Notes under the pieces: model-generated
What the model saw: the letters and a program-made list of their open reading frames with translations, nothing else
What the model was told of the DNA's origin: nothing
Databases searched by the model: none
Shown: positions 14,502 through 23,175 of the stretch, one piece after another
Layout: every line of letters starts with the position of its first letter
Numbering within the stretch: the first letter of the stretch is position 1
Made by a program: the position numbers and the translations under genes
Assembly (NCBI RefSeq): GCF_039537665.1
Contig: NZ_BAABAY010000001.1
Span: 310,001-374,000, forward strand
Origin: Gaetbulibacter_A aestuarii
Lineage (GTDB): Bacteria; Bacteroidota; Bacteroidia; Flavobacteriales; Flavobacteriaceae
DNA length: 64,000 nt
Direction: 5' to 3'

Positions 14502-15656
14502 TTAGTTATCTCCAGACGGTATTTCTGTATTACAAATCTCACCAAGGATCCATAAATAATCTTTGCGGTTTTGAATAAAGTCCCGATCGGAAATATCGAT
14601 GATCTTCACATTAAAGTCCTTCTGAGTCTTTAAAAAGTTCAAATACCCTTCATTGATCTTTTCAAGATACTCATTAGCGATATTTTGCTCGTAATCGCGA
14701 CCACGTTTTTTGATGTTCTCCTGAAGCCGTTCTGTATTTTGATAGAGATAAACATAAAGATCAGGTTTCCGTAATTCCTTATACATCAAATAGAAAAGTT
14801 TTCGATATAAGTTGAATTCATCTTCCGCAAGGGTGATCTTTGAAAAAATCAGCGATTTGAAAACATCATAATCACTTACTATAAAATCTTTGAAAAGATC
14901 GAGTTGTGAAAGATCGTCTGAGATCTGCTGGTACCGATCTGCCAGAAAGGACATTTCCAAAGTAAAAGCATAACGGTTGGCATCCTCGTAGAACTTGGGC
15001 AAAAAGGGATTATCCGCGAAGCGCTCCAAAATCAATTTGGCGTTAAAATCATGAGCGATCTTTGTTGCCAAACTGGTTTTTCCCGCACCGATATTGCCTT
15101 CGATAGCAAAATAACTGTACTTTGAAAAATCTAGTGCTTTACTCGGATTCTTCAACCAAATATTAACGGGTTCCAGAACCGATTTATCTTTACATGTTTC
15201 AAGGAGTTCACTTATGGACTTGTGCAACACCGGATGTTCCAGTTTCGGCGCCAGATCATTCAAAGGTTGCAACACAAAGCGACGGTTTTGCATCTCAGGA
15301 TGCGGAATTTGCAGTATTTTGGTGTGGAAAACCTCATCTTCCACCAAAATAATATCCAGATCGATACTGCGATCCTGATATCCCGGTTTTGAAGATCGCA
15401 TACGCCCTAATTGCTTTTCAATTTTAAGCAAGGCTTTTAAAACCTTTACCGGGGCAAGCTCGGTTTCAAGGATCAAACAACAATTAAAAAAATCGTCCTT
15501 GCTTTCAAATCCAACAGGCGGCGATTTGTACACTTTCGAGATCAGTTTGATCTGACCAATATTCAAATGGATCGCATCAACAGCTATTTGTAGATTTTTG
15601 AATTTATCGCCCAGATTGCTACCAAGCGCGAGATAATATGTTGCTGATTTTTCCAT
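14502..15656 (-). CDS. folK: FolK (HPPK) fused to a deoxynucleoside kinase
   Basis: A 384-residue two-domain protein. Residues 1-~165 are 6-hydroxymethyl-7,8-dihydropterin pyrophosphokinase (YYLALGSNLGDKFKNL; GRMRSSKPGYQDRSIDLDII at 84-103; HPEM; RRFVL), which makes the pterin diphosphate in folate synthesis. Residues ~180-384 are a deoxynucleoside kinase with P-loop GNIGAGKT (187-194), the ERFADNPFLPKFYED motif and a C-terminal KKRGRDYEQNI stretch. The fusion is known in Flavobacteria. The ATG at 15654-15656 is preferred over an upstream TTG because it gives the compact FolK start. It is divergent from the transporter at 15729. Confidence 0.92.
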   Translation of the reverse strand: MEKSATYYLALGSNLGDKFKNLQIAVDAIHLNIGQIKLISKVYKSPPVGFESKDDFFNCCLILETELAPVKVLKALLKIEKQLGRMRSSKPGYQDRSIDLDIILVEDEVFHTKILQIPHPEMQNRRFVLQPLNDLAPKLEHPVLHKSISELLETCKDKSVLEPVNIWLKNPSKALDFSKYSYFAIEGNIGAGKTSLATKIAHDFNAKLILERFADNPFLPKFYEDANRYAFTLEMSFLADRYQQISDDLSQLDLFKDFIVSDYDVFKSLIFSKITLAEDEFNLYRKLFYLMYKELRKPDLYVYLYQNTERLQENIKKRGRDYEQNIANEYLEKINEGYLNFLKTQKDFNVKIIDISDRDFIQNRKDYLWILGEICNTEIPSGDN

Positions 15657-15728
15657 AAGCGAGCACAAAATAACTAAAACAAATTTTATTCTTTTATATT
15701 TACGGAACCTATTTATTCACAATTATAA

Positions 15729-16433
15729 ATGACACAAAAAGACAAGCTACTTGCCCAACGTATTTATCTCCTTTTGGGCGCCCTGTTTATCACATCCCTT
15801 GTAGTTTCCAATCTTATTTTTCAAAAGTTCTTTTATTGGTACCCTTTCGATATTGAAATTTTTGGGACAAAGCTTTTTGAAATTTCTGTTGGGATCCTAC
15901 CCTATCCGATCACATTTTTGATCACCGACCTCATCAGTGAGATCTACGGTAAAAAACGTGCCAACGATGTGGTTACGGTAGGTGTTTTTGCCTCCATATT
16001 CTCTTTGGCTATCATTTTTACAGCGGCTTCGGTACCTGCAACACCCTGGAGTTATGTAGATGATGATATGTTCCAGCATGTGTTCGGAAATTCGGCTGTG
16101 GCTGTATTTGCCAGCATGGTAACCTATTTATTAGCACAATTTATCGATATTCATATTTATCACTTTTGGAAACGCGTAACCAAGGGGAGGCACTTGTGGA
16201 TCCGAAATAACTTTTCTACCTGGTTCTCGCAGTTCGTCGATACCTTCTCTATTACCTTTTTACTTTGCTTGTTCGGCATCATCCCCTGGGAAAATTTTGA
16301 GGGTTTACTGATAAGCGGCTTCCTATTCAAGCTCATTGTTGCCATTTGCGATACTCCTTTCTTGTATTTTGGTGTGTATCTCTTCAAACGCCGCTTCAAA
16401 ATCGGTGTAAATGAAGAGCTGGAATTATTGTAA
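15729..16433 (+). CDS. Queuosine precursor transporter (YhhQ/VUT family)
   Basis: A 234-residue membrane protein with about six helices. The motifs PYPITFLITDLISEIYGKKR and IWIRNNFSTWFSQFVDTF (here LWIRNNFSTWFSQ) are signatures of the YhhQ family. This family imports queuosine precursors such as 7-cyano- or 7-aminomethyl-7-deazaguanine. The polar S/D/R residues in those motifs line the transport route. The start ATG at 15729 gives a basic N-terminus before the first helix. It is transcribed divergently from folK, with 72 bases between the two starts, where a TATATTTA near-match to the promoter consensus is seen. Confidence 0.88.
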   Translation: MTQKDKLLAQRIYLLLGALFITSLVVSNLIFQKFFYWYPFDIEIFGTKLFEISVGILPYPITFLITDLISEIYGKKRANDVVTVGVFASIFSLAIIFTAASVPATPWSYVDDDMFQHVFGNSAVAVFASMVTYLLAQFIDIHIYHFWKRVTKGRHLWIRNNFSTWFSQFVDTFSITFLLCLFGIIPWENFEGLLISGFLFKLIVAICDTPFLYFGVYLFKRRFKIGVNEELELL

Positions 16434-16569
16434 AAGCGAGAATTATCGCTTATATTCAGCCTGAGCAATTTTAAAGAAGATTAACCCATTTCAACCGTTC
16501 GCTGTTTTTATTCGTATATTAAAATAGTGACCAAAATTTCCGCGTAAGCGGTAATACCAAACCAGAGTT

Positions 16570-19239
16570 ATGAAAAAGTTTTTAAAGATCTTAGGCGTAG
16601 TATTCCTTGTTATTTTCGCCTTACTTATTATTCTTCCATTTGCCTTTAGCGGCAAGATCAACAGCTATCTTGAAAATACCATAAATGAAAATCTCAATGC
16701 CAAGGTTTCCTTTAGTGATGTGAGACTGAGTTTTATTCGGAATTTTCCAAACGCTCATATTGCGATCTACGATCTGAAGGTTAACAATTTAGCTCCTTTT
16801 GAAGGTGAAACCCTTGCTACGGCTAAGACTATTGGTTTTACCATGTCGATAGGCGAACTTTTTAAGGATCTGGAAAAAGAACCGCTTGTGATCGATAGAT
16901 TTTCGATTGATGAGGCTTTGCTGACTTTAAAAACTGATAAATACGGGAATAGTAATTACGACATTACAAAGACTGATTCTTCAGCAGTTAGGTCCGAAGA
17001 ACCTTCAACCCTAAAATTCAGTTTGGAAGATTATAGTATCAATAAAAGTGCTGTAACCTATGAAGATGAAGGGTCACAGATCAAATTGGATATTACAGAA
17101 TTAAATCATAGTGGCCACGGTATTTTTTCTGCTGATACCTCTGAACTCGACACAAAAAGTGATGCCAATATCAGCTTAAGCATCGAAGGCACCAATTATT
17201 TGAGCAGTAATCCTGTAAAACTGGATGCGCTTATCGGGCTTGATATCCCGAACAGTAAATACACCTTTAAAGAAAATAAAGGTTTTATCAACCAATTACC
17301 CATCGCATTTAACGGTTATGTTCAATTGTTAGATGAAGGCCAGGATGTGGATATCAGTTTTGAGAATCCGGAATCAGATTTTAAGAATTTCCTTGCTGTC
17401 ATTCCTGAAACCTATTCCAAGAATATCGAAAATGTGCAAACCACAGGTAGTTTTAAAGTGAAAGGTGTGATCAAAGGGCTGGTAACCGATACCACGATCC
17501 CAACTTTGGATATAAGCATTAAATCGGACAATGCCTCATTTAAATATCCGGATCTACCAAAACGCGTGACCAATATTACCATCGATACTGAGATAAAAAA
17601 TACAACCGGCAAAACCGAGGACACTTATGTGGCGATTAATGCGCTGAATTTTAACATTGATGATGATAGTTTCCGCTCCGCGGCCACACTAAAAAATCTG
17701 ATGGATAACATGCAGGTAACTGCTCATGTTGACGGTGTGCTGAATCTTGCAAAAATAAGTCAGGTGTACCCTATTGCTATGAAAGAAAAGCTCAGTGGCA
17801 TTTTAAAGGCCAATGTGAATACGGCTTTTGATATGAATGCCATCGAGACCAATGCTTACGAGCGTATCAAAAATAGTGGAACGGCCAGTATTACGAACTT
17901 TAATTACAGTTCTGCGGACATGTTACATCCTGTAAAAATAGCCAGTGCGAACGTGCAATTCAATTCAGGTACGGTAACCTTGAAGAATTTCAATGCAACA
18001 ACGGGTGAGAGCGACATTAATGCCACAGGAACCATTAAGAATTTGACAGGTTTCTTACTGAGTGATAATACCCTTCAAGGTAATTTCAACCTGGTTTCGA
18101 AGCTCATTAAAGTAAACGATTTTATGTCGGATGAAAATGCTTCAGGAACCGAAAACAAAGGTTCTGAAAATTTAAAAATTCCGGCCTTTTTAGATTGCAC
18201 GATCAATGCTCAGGCTGAAACCGTGGTTTACGATAATTTAAATTTAAAAGATGTTTCAGGAACCTTAACCATCAAAGACCAAACGGCTACTTTGAAAGAT
18301 CTGAAATCCAGCATATTTGATGGTGCCTTAACCGTTTCGGGTGAAGTATCTACACAACAGGAAACTCCAACATTCAAATTGAATTTAAATGCAAATTCCT
18401 TTGATCTTGGTAAATCATTTAAAGGTTTAGAACTCCTTCAAAACATTGCTCCTATCGCCAGATTATTTCAAGGAAAATTAAACAGTGATCTGAATATTTC
18501 AGGAAATCTGACTCAGGATTTTTCTCCAAATTTAAGTACCGTTTCCGGTAATGCCCTGGCGGAACTTTTAGCGACGAAGATCAGTAGTACGGAGAGTCCG
18601 CTAATAAGTAAATTAGGAAGTTCTTTGCGATTTATTGATTTTGATAAACTCAATTTAAAAGACTTAAAAACAAAAGTGTCTTTTGCGGATGGCAAGGTTC
18701 AGGTAAAACCCTTTGAGTTTAACTATGAAGATATTGGTATTACTGTATCCGGCTCCCACGGTTTTGACAAAACGATGGATTACAATGCCGTATTTAATGT
18801 ACCGGCGAAATATCTTGGAAGTGAAGTGAACCGCCTGATAGGAAAGATCGACACCAAAGAAGCTAACAATTTAAGCATTCCCGTAACAGCTCATATTGGA
18901 GGTACTTTTAGTAATCCGGATGTGAAAACGGATTTATCTAGCGGCATATCAAACCTTACCAAACAATTGATCGAAATTGAAAAACAAAAAGCACTGAATG
19001 CCGGAAAAGATAAAGTTAAAGGTATGCTTGGAAATCTTATTGGAAACAATCAAACCAAGTCTGATTCTTTAAAACAAGAGCAAAGTAAATCGGTACAAAA
19101 TGTTTTAGGAGATCTTGTGGGCTCCAAAGAGACAACAACCGATTCTACAAAAACAACGACCACGACAAAAGAAACGGTTAAAAATGTGCTAGGCGGCTTG
19201 TTAGGGAAAAAGAAAAAGGCTCAAGACACCGTAAAATAA
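16570..19239 (+). CDS. AsmA-like family protein, large
   Basis: An 889-residue protein with an N-terminal membrane anchor (FLKILGVVFLVIFALLIILP). Its start, FSGKINSYLENTINENLNAK and VSFSDVRLSFIRNFPNA, is characteristic of the AsmA/DUF748 family. The long middle consists of repeated amphipathic beta strands, as in the lipid-carrying groove proteins AsmA/TamB, and the C-terminal AsmA-like region reads YNAVFNVPAKYLGSEVN. The tail is Lys/Thr/Ser-rich (TKTTTTTKETVKN) and low in complexity. The family is thought to move phospholipids between membranes or to affect outer-membrane assembly. This gene has no close partner, and the following gene, rpoD, has its own 150-base leader. Confidence 0.85.
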   Translation: MKKFLKILGVVFLVIFALLIILPFAFSGKINSYLENTINENLNAKVSFSDVRLSFIRNFPNAHIAIYDLKVNNLAPFEGETLATAKTIGFTMSIGELFKDLEKEPLVIDRFSIDEALLTLKTDKYGNSNYDITKTDSSAVRSEEPSTLKFSLEDYSINKSAVTYEDEGSQIKLDITELNHSGHGIFSADTSELDTKSDANISLSIEGTNYLSSNPVKLDALIGLDIPNSKYTFKENKGFINQLPIAFNGYVQLLDEGQDVDISFENPESDFKNFLAVIPETYSKNIENVQTTGSFKVKGVIKGLVTDTTIPTLDISIKSDNASFKYPDLPKRVTNITIDTEIKNTTGKTEDTYVAINALNFNIDDDSFRSAATLKNLMDNMQVTAHVDGVLNLAKISQVYPIAMKEKLSGILKANVNTAFDMNAIETNAYERIKNSGTASITNFNYSSADMLHPVKIASANVQFNSGTVTLKNFNATTGESDINATGTIKNLTGFLLSDNTLQGNFNLVSKLIKVNDFMSDENASGTENKGSENLKIPAFLDCTINAQAETVVYDNLNLKDVSGTLTIKDQTATLKDLKSSIFDGALTVSGEVSTQQETPTFKLNLNANSFDLGKSFKGLELLQNIAPIARLFQGKLNSDLNISGNLTQDFSPNLSTVSGNALAELLATKISSTESPLISKLGSSLRFIDFDKLNLKDLKTKVSFADGKVQVKPFEFNYEDIGITVSGSHGFDKTMDYNAVFNVPAKYLGSEVNRLIGKIDTKEANNLSIPVTAHIGGTFSNPDVKTDLSSGISNLTKQLIEIEKQKALNAGKDKVKGMLGNLIGNNQTKSDSLKQEQSKSVQNVLGDLVGSKETTTDSTKTTTTTKETVKNVLGGLLGKKKKAQDTVK

Positions 19240-19388
19240 ATTTTCTGTATTATCAAAAAAATGCTAAAAAATCATAAAAAAATGCTAAAATTTGCCATTT
19301 TTCGTTGTATTTGAAAAGAAATAAGACCAAAAATTAGGTTTTTTTAATAATTCGTTTATGTTGTAGTAAAACAAATTTTCTACAACAT

Positions 19389-20252
19389 ATGAGGCAATTA
19401 AAAATAACCAAGCAGGTTACTAACAGAGAGTCGAAATCGCTGGACAAGTACCTTCAAGACATCAGTAAAATTCCGCTAATTACAGCAGATGAAGAAGTAG
19501 AATTAGCACAACGGATTAAGAAGGGTGATCAGCAGGCTTTAGACAAATTAGTAAACGCCAACTTGCGATTTGTTGTTTCGGTTGCAAAACAATACCAAAA
19601 TCAGGGATTGAAACTTCCCGACCTAATAAACGAAGGTAACGCCGGATTAGTTAAGGCTGCCAAACGTTTTGATGAAACTAGAGGTTTCAAATTTATTTCT
19701 TATGCCGTATGGTGGATCCGTCAGGCCATCTTATCAGCTTTAGCAGAACAAGCACGAATTGTTCGTTTACCGCTAAACAAGATTGGTTCTATTAATAAAA
19801 TTAACAAGGCTTATTCCAGTTTAGAACAGGAAAATGAGCGTCCGCCGGTTCCGGAAGAAATTGCAAAACGTCTGGACATATCCGTAAGTAACGTAAAACA
19901 ATCCTTAAAAGTTTCGGGACGCCATGTATCTATGGATGCACCGTTGAAGGAAGGTGAAACTTCGAATTTGTACGATGTTGTTAAATCCAATGAATCACCG
20001 CGTCCGGATAATGGTTTAATGGAATCTTCATTGAACATTGAAGTAAACCGGGCTTTGGACACTTTATCGCCTCGTGAAGCGGCGGTAATCAAGCATTATT
20101 ACGGTATTAGTCAAAAACAACCGATGAGTTTGCAAGAAATTGGAGATCAATTTGGTTTAACACGTGAACGCGTGCGCCAAATTAAAGAAAAAGGTATCAG
20201 ACGATTACGACACACCTCGAAAAGTAAAGTACTTAAAACCTATTTAGGATAA
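19389..20252 (+). CDS. rpoD: RNA polymerase sigma factor RpoD/SigA
   Basis: A 287-residue primary sigma factor, the short form usual in Bacteroidota, lacking the long region 1.1. Region 1.2 begins near SLDKYLQDISKIPLIT. Region 2 includes PDLINEGNAGLVKAAKRFD, RGFKFISYAVWWIRQAI (core binding and -10 recognition). Region 3 follows with PLNKIGSINKINKAYSSLEQ. Region 4 ends with QEIGDQFGLTRERVRQIKEK, the helix-turn-helix for the upstream element. The Bacteroidota factor recognises TTG / TAnnTTTG, and such promoters occur throughout this window. It is followed by rpsU after 26 bases, so the two are probably co-transcribed. Confidence 0.97.
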   Translation: MRQLKITKQVTNRESKSLDKYLQDISKIPLITADEEVELAQRIKKGDQQALDKLVNANLRFVVSVAKQYQNQGLKLPDLINEGNAGLVKAAKRFDETRGFKFISYAVWWIRQAILSALAEQARIVRLPLNKIGSINKINKAYSSLEQENERPPVPEEIAKRLDISVSNVKQSLKVSGRHVSMDAPLKEGETSNLYDVVKSNESPRPDNGLMESSLNIEVNRALDTLSPREAAVIKHYYGISQKQPMSLQEIGDQFGLTRERVRQIKEKGIRRLRHTSKSKVLKTYLG

Positions 20253-20278
20253 CCCTGAAAAAAAATTAAAACTACATT

Positions 20279-20473
20279 ATGCTAAAAATTATAGTAAAAG
20301 ATGGCGAAAGTATTGAACGTGCTTTAAAACGCTACAAACGTAAACATCGAAATATTAAAGTGATGCAAAACCTTAGAGAGGGTCAGTTTTTCACCAAACC
20401 TTCTGTTAAGCGTCGCCGCGAAATTCAAAAAGCCGAATACATTCAAAACTTGAGAGATCAAGAAGACGTTTAA
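20279..20473 (+). CDS. rpsU: 30S ribosomal protein S21
   Basis: A 64-residue basic protein with the S21 features: MLKIIVKDGESIERALKRYK, then KVMQNLREGQFFTKPSVKRR. S21 binds the 3' minor domain of 16S rRNA near the Shine-Dalgarno site. In Bacteroidota the anti-SD is partly sequestered by ribosomal proteins including S21, which fits the weak SD sequences seen here. It lies 26 bases after rpoD and is followed by a strong terminator at 20499-20529. Linkage of rpsU to rpoD is also known from other bacteria, where the order varies. Confidence 0.97.
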   Translation: MLKIIVKDGESIERALKRYKRKHRNIKVMQNLREGQFFTKPSVKRRREIQKAEYIQNLRDQEDV

Positions 20474-20498
20474 TGGTAGAACATCTTTAAAAAAATTT

Positions 20499-20529
20499 AA
20501 GACCCGTCGCCTTCAAGACGGGTTTTTTT
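20499..20529 (+). terminator. Rho-independent terminator after rpsU
   Basis: ACCCGTC / GACGGGT stem around GCCTTCAA, followed by TTTTTTTA. It ends the rpoD-rpsU transcript; its T-run abuts the stop codon of the convergent DUF2797 gene. Confidence 0.9.
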
Positions 20530-21322
20530 ATGCTACGGTAATAGTAACGACCAGACCTTCGTTACTTCGAATATTAAAAACTGTATCGTCTTCAAAAATG
20601 AGATACTGCCCCTTTATACCCACCAGTTTTCCGGTATAACTTTGGGCTTTAACCAAATTTAAACTTTTTGGTTTTACAGGATATTGAAGCACGGGAAACT
20701 CCAGGTTGATTTCCGAATTATTTTCAATAAAATAATCCTGAGCTTCTTCAGGAATACTCGATTTTAATCGTTCGCGCCAGGCCACAAGATCTTCATCCTT
20801 AATATCATTTTTAAGCATGGTGCGCCAATTGGTCTTGTCGCTCACAAAGTCCTTGAGGGCAACCTCGGTAATACCGGCTAAATAGCGGTTTGGGGTTTCA
20901 ACAATTTCAATGGCTTCATGGGCTCCCTGATCGATCCACCGCGTAGGTACCTGACTTTTGCGGGTTACTCCAACCTTAACGTCACTGGAATTTGCCAAAT
21001 ACACAATATGCGGTTGTAATTGCACTTTTTTTTCATATTCCAGATCACGATCTTCTTCTCCCAAATGTGCCTTGCTGAGTTCGGGCCTGATAACCCAATC
21101 GGCTGCCTGCGGAATATCAAAAAAACAGTCCCGGCAAAAACCTTGTCGGTAAATCGGTTTGTTCAATCCGCAATTCAAACACTGGTATTTTTCAAAACGA
21201 ATACTTATGGTTTTTCCCAGCAATTGATTCATATTGATGAAATCATTTTCAAATACTAAATAGTACTGAATTGGCTGTGCAAACTCACTTTCCATTTTTG
21301 TTAAAACACCTTGGTAGTTCAT
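20528..21322 (-). CDS. DUF2797 family protein
   Basis: A 264-residue protein with an N-terminal zinc-binding stretch CLNCGLNKPIYRQGFCRDC (four cysteines in two CxxC pairs). The following PHIVYLANSSDVKVGVTRK and PTRWIDQGA recall the start of the GIY-YIG-like or DUF2797 fold. The C-terminal domain (LVGIKGQYLIFEDDTVFNIR) is a small beta domain. This family is common in Bacteroidota and Gammaproteobacteria and is not characterised; nucleic acid binding is a reasonable guess. It has an ATG start and lies back to back with the GH3-like gene at 21364, with 41 bases between the starts. Confidence 0.85.
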   Translation of the reverse strand: MNYQGVLTKMESEFAQPIQYYLVFENDFINMNQLLGKTISIRFEKYQCLNCGLNKPIYRQGFCRDCFFDIPQAADWVIRPELSKAHLGEEDRDLEYEKKVQLQPHIVYLANSSDVKVGVTRKSQVPTRWIDQGAHEAIEIVETPNRYLAGITEVALKDFVSDKTNWRTMLKNDIKDEDLVAWRERLKSSIPEEAQDYFIENNSEINLEFPVLQYPVKPKSLNLVKAQSYTGKLVGIKGQYLIFEDDTVFNIRSNEGLVVTITVA

Positions 21323-21363
21323 AAAAAAAAGTCTTATTTTTAAAACTTAAAGATAAAACAAAT

Positions 21364-22881
21364 ATGCCAATACCTATAGTAAATTCGGTGGCTTCATGGT
21401 TTTTAAAAAAACGATTTCATCAAATTGAATTGTTTTTAAAATATCCCAATGAAGTACAACATGAGCTACTCATGTACCTCCTTGATTTTGCTAAGGGTAC
21501 TGAATTTGGCAAACAATACGACTTTGCCTCTATTTCCAGTTACAATACTTTTGCTGAGCGCGTTCCTATTAAGAATTATGATGGCTGGCAGGATGCTATA
21601 GAGCGCTCACGACATGGTGAACAAAACATATTTTGGCCCACGCCGATTAAATGGTATGCCAAATCCAGTGGCACCACCAGATCCAAAAGTAAATTTATTC
21701 CCGTAAGTATGCAGTCTTTGGAAGATTGCCATTATGCTGCAAGTAAGGATTTGCTTTGCATGTATTTTAACAATAATGAGGAATCGAAATTATTTACCGG
21801 AAAAAGTTTAAGATTAGGAGGTAGTAAAAAATTATACAAAGAGAACGGCACCATCTCAGGAGATCTTTCGGCCATCCTTATTGATAATATGCCGTTTTGG
21901 GCGGAATTCAGCAGTACGCCAAGTAATCGCGTTTCATTGATGAGCGATTGGGAATATAAAATGCAGGCTATTGTTGATGAGACCATTCATGAAAACGTAA
22001 CAAGTTTAGCTGGCGTGCCATCGTGGATGTTGGTATTATTAAATAACGTTTTAGAGACCACAGGAAAAAATCATATTCATGAGGTTTGGCCTAATTTAGA
22101 AGTTTATTTTCACGGCGGTGTAAGCTTCACCCCTTATATCAATCAATATCATAAATTATTACCCAAGAGCGATTTCAAATATTACGAGATCTATAATGCC
22201 TCCGAAGGCTTTTTTGCAATACAAGATCAAAACGATTCTAATGAGCTTTTATTGATGTTAGATTATGGTATTTTTTATGAATTCATCCCGATGTCGGTTT
22301 ACGATACTCCTGAAGAACATGCTATCCCCTTGAGCCAGGTACAATTAAATGAAAATTACGCCGTGATCATTACGACGAATGCCGGGTTATGGCGGTATAA
22401 GATTGGCGATACTGTACGATTTACTTCTTTGAGTCCGTATCGCATCAAGATTTCGGGGCGTACGAAACACCACATCAATGTGTTTGGCGAAGAACTTATT
22501 ATTGAAAATGCTGAAGAGGCCTTGAAACAAGTTTGTAAACAAACCGGTGTTGAGGTGATAGATTATACGGCTGCTCCTATATTTATGAAGGGCAAAGAAA
22601 AAGGCGCTCATGAATGGCTGATCGAGTTTAAATCGGAACCTCAAAACCTGGAGGATTTCACGGCGCGTTTTGATAATGCCCTAAAAGATGTAAATTCCGA
22701 TTATGAAGCAAAACGTTATACGAATATTACACTGAAACTTCCCAAGATTCACGTGGCTCGAAAAAATCTTTTTTACGATTGGCTGAAGCAAAATAACAAA
22801 TTAGGCGGTCAGCATAAAATCCCGAGACTCTCAAATTCTCGAAACTATCTGGAGGAACTATTGGAACTTAATCGGGGGTAA
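21364..22881 (+). CDS. GH3-family acyl-adenylate (auxin-responsive GH3-like) protein
   Basis: A 505-residue protein with the GH3 pattern. The start is VNSVASWFLKKRFHQIELF and the ATP-binding motif is KWYAKSSGTTRSKSKFIP, followed by YYEIYNASEGFFAIQD and WRYKIGDTVRFTS. GH3 enzymes belong to the ANL adenylating superfamily and in plants conjugate acyl acids such as auxin to amino acids. Bacterial members are uncharacterised, so the substrate is unknown. The length is close to that of other Bacteroidota GH3 proteins. It is divergent from DUF2797 and convergent with clpX, with a terminator at 23126-23160. Confidence 0.88.
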   Translation: MPIPIVNSVASWFLKKRFHQIELFLKYPNEVQHELLMYLLDFAKGTEFGKQYDFASISSYNTFAERVPIKNYDGWQDAIERSRHGEQNIFWPTPIKWYAKSSGTTRSKSKFIPVSMQSLEDCHYAASKDLLCMYFNNNEESKLFTGKSLRLGGSKKLYKENGTISGDLSAILIDNMPFWAEFSSTPSNRVSLMSDWEYKMQAIVDETIHENVTSLAGVPSWMLVLLNNVLETTGKNHIHEVWPNLEVYFHGGVSFTPYINQYHKLLPKSDFKYYEIYNASEGFFAIQDQNDSNELLLMLDYGIFYEFIPMSVYDTPEEHAIPLSQVQLNENYAVIITTNAGLWRYKIGDTVRFTSLSPYRIKISGRTKHHINVFGEELIIENAEEALKQVCKQTGVEVIDYTAAPIFMKGKEKGAHEWLIEFKSEPQNLEDFTARFDNALKDVNSDYEAKRYTNITLKLPKIHVARKNLFYDWLKQNNKLGGQHKIPRLSNSRNYLEELLELNRG

Positions 22882-22955
22882 TCGAGAAAGACGAAAACCA
22901 ACGTTTTTTTGTGTAAGATAAATCAACCTGAAGCTTAGAAATTATTAATTAAATC

Positions 22956-22998
22956 GACTAAATACACTGGTAACAGTGCTTTAAACGAGTATTTGGTC
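22956..22998. other. Nested palindrome in the gap between GH3 gene and clpX
   Basis: GACTAAATAC (22956-22965) faces GTATTTGGTC (22989-22998), and inside lies the hairpin CACTG-GTAA-CAGTG (22965-22978). The flanks (ATTATTAATTAA and TAATAATTAATT) are also roughly inverted. The 294-base gap 22882-23175 contains no credible gene. It holds this structure and the terminator; the remainder shows nothing I can name. Confidence 0.4.
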
Positions 22999-23125
22999 TT
23001 ATCATCTAATAATTAATTGACTGTATTGCGTAGAAACTTGTTTCAACCTATTTTTGAATCGATTTCAGACATGGTTAAGAATTTTTCATAATGTCTCTTA
23101 TTAATTAAATCATCCATAGAAAATA

Positions 23126-23160
23126 AAAAAACCACCTGAATCAGGTGGTTTTCTTTTTTT
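23126..23160. terminator. Bidirectional terminator between GH3 gene and clpX
   Basis: ACCACCTGAATCAGGTGGT with A-run upstream and T-run downstream. It can end both the GH3 transcript (plus) and the clpX transcript (minus), which ends at 23176. Confidence 0.9.
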
Positions 23161-23175
23161 AATGATATTCTGATT

